Below, in pieces: positions 63,974-64,000 of a DNA stretch of 64,000 nt. Under the pieces are notes generated by a model. It was given only the letters and a program-made list of their open reading frames with translations, was not told the origin of the DNA and searched no databases. Position numbers and translations under genes: made by a program. Source of the DNA: Nakaseomyces glabratus. Taxonomy: Eukaryota > Ascomycota > Saccharomycetes > Saccharomycetales > Saccharomycetaceae. How positions within the stretch are numbered: position 1 is the stretch's first letter; each line of letters begins with the position of its first letter. The stretch spans positions 434,001-498,000 of the forward strand of contig NC_088959.1 of NCBI RefSeq assembly GCF_010111755.1, written 5' to 3'.

Positions 63974-64000
63974 ATGTTTCGAAGATTGCTACAACTATCG
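63974..64000 (+). CDS. Possible first nine codons of a divergent gene
   Basis: An ATG in favourable context (CCACCATG) opens a frame reading MFRRLLQLS to the window edge, 114 bases from the CAP2 start and divergent to it. The basic-amphipathic start looks like a mitochondrial presequence. Nine codons cannot prove a gene. Confidence 0.25.

Overview
This is nuclear DNA from a budding yeast of the Saccharomycetaceae. Almost every long ORF has an obvious Saccharomyces cerevisiae counterpart, genes are nearly intron-free, and the one spliced gene carries the yeast signals GTATGT and TACTAAC. From base 13.9 kb to 50.5 kb the gene order is the S. cerevisiae chromosome V block YER094C-YER086W in inverted orientation (PUP3, AIM11, TSC11, IES5, MET6, TRP2, PTC2, DOT6, SBH1, AIM10, ILV1), with PIN4 inserted between DOT6 and SBH1. 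From 58.6 kb to 63.9 kb the order CST6-CKA1-CAP2 matches chromosome IX YIL036W-YIL034C. The unusually long intergenic spaces, G-tracts and the CHS2/CHS3-like/SNQ2 cluster fit the Nakaseomyces group. The order agrees with what I remember of Candida (Nakaseomyces) glabrata chromosome I, but I could not verify this.

Layout: (1) 1-10.5 kb holds the 3' part of CHS2, a divergent CHS3-type chitin synthase, and the convergent drug-efflux ABC transporter SNQ2. (2) 10.5-14 kb is a long divergent promoter region with a Pdr1-type element before SNQ2. (3) 14-17.3 kb holds two proteasome genes, RPT2 and PUP3, then the spliced AIM11. (4) 18-23 kb holds TSC11 (TORC2) and IES5 (INO80). (5) 25-29.2 kb holds two amino-acid genes, MET6 and TRP2, convergent. 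(6) 30.4-43 kb holds PTC2, a 6.5-kb gene-poor stretch, DOT6 and PIN4. (7) 46-50.5 kb holds SBH1, AIM10 and ILV1. (8) 50.5-58.6 kb is another gene-poor region surrounding DLD1. (9) 58.6-64 kb holds CST6, CKA1, CAP2 and perhaps the first nine codons of a further gene.

Most genes are ordinary, independently transcribed housekeeping genes; there are no operons. Functional groupings that may matter are the two chitin synthases side by side, the RPT2-PUP3 proteasome pair with PACE-like sites, and Gcn4-type sites before TRP2 and ILV1. I found no tRNA, rRNA, retrotransposon, CRISPR array or centromere that I could support. No clear novel multi-gene system is visible. The best leads are the CHS3-like paralogue, a hairpin plus T-tract in the 6.5-kb desert, a PDRE with a small Cys/His ORF in the ILV1-DLD1 desert, and paired inverted repeats between CST6 and CKA1.
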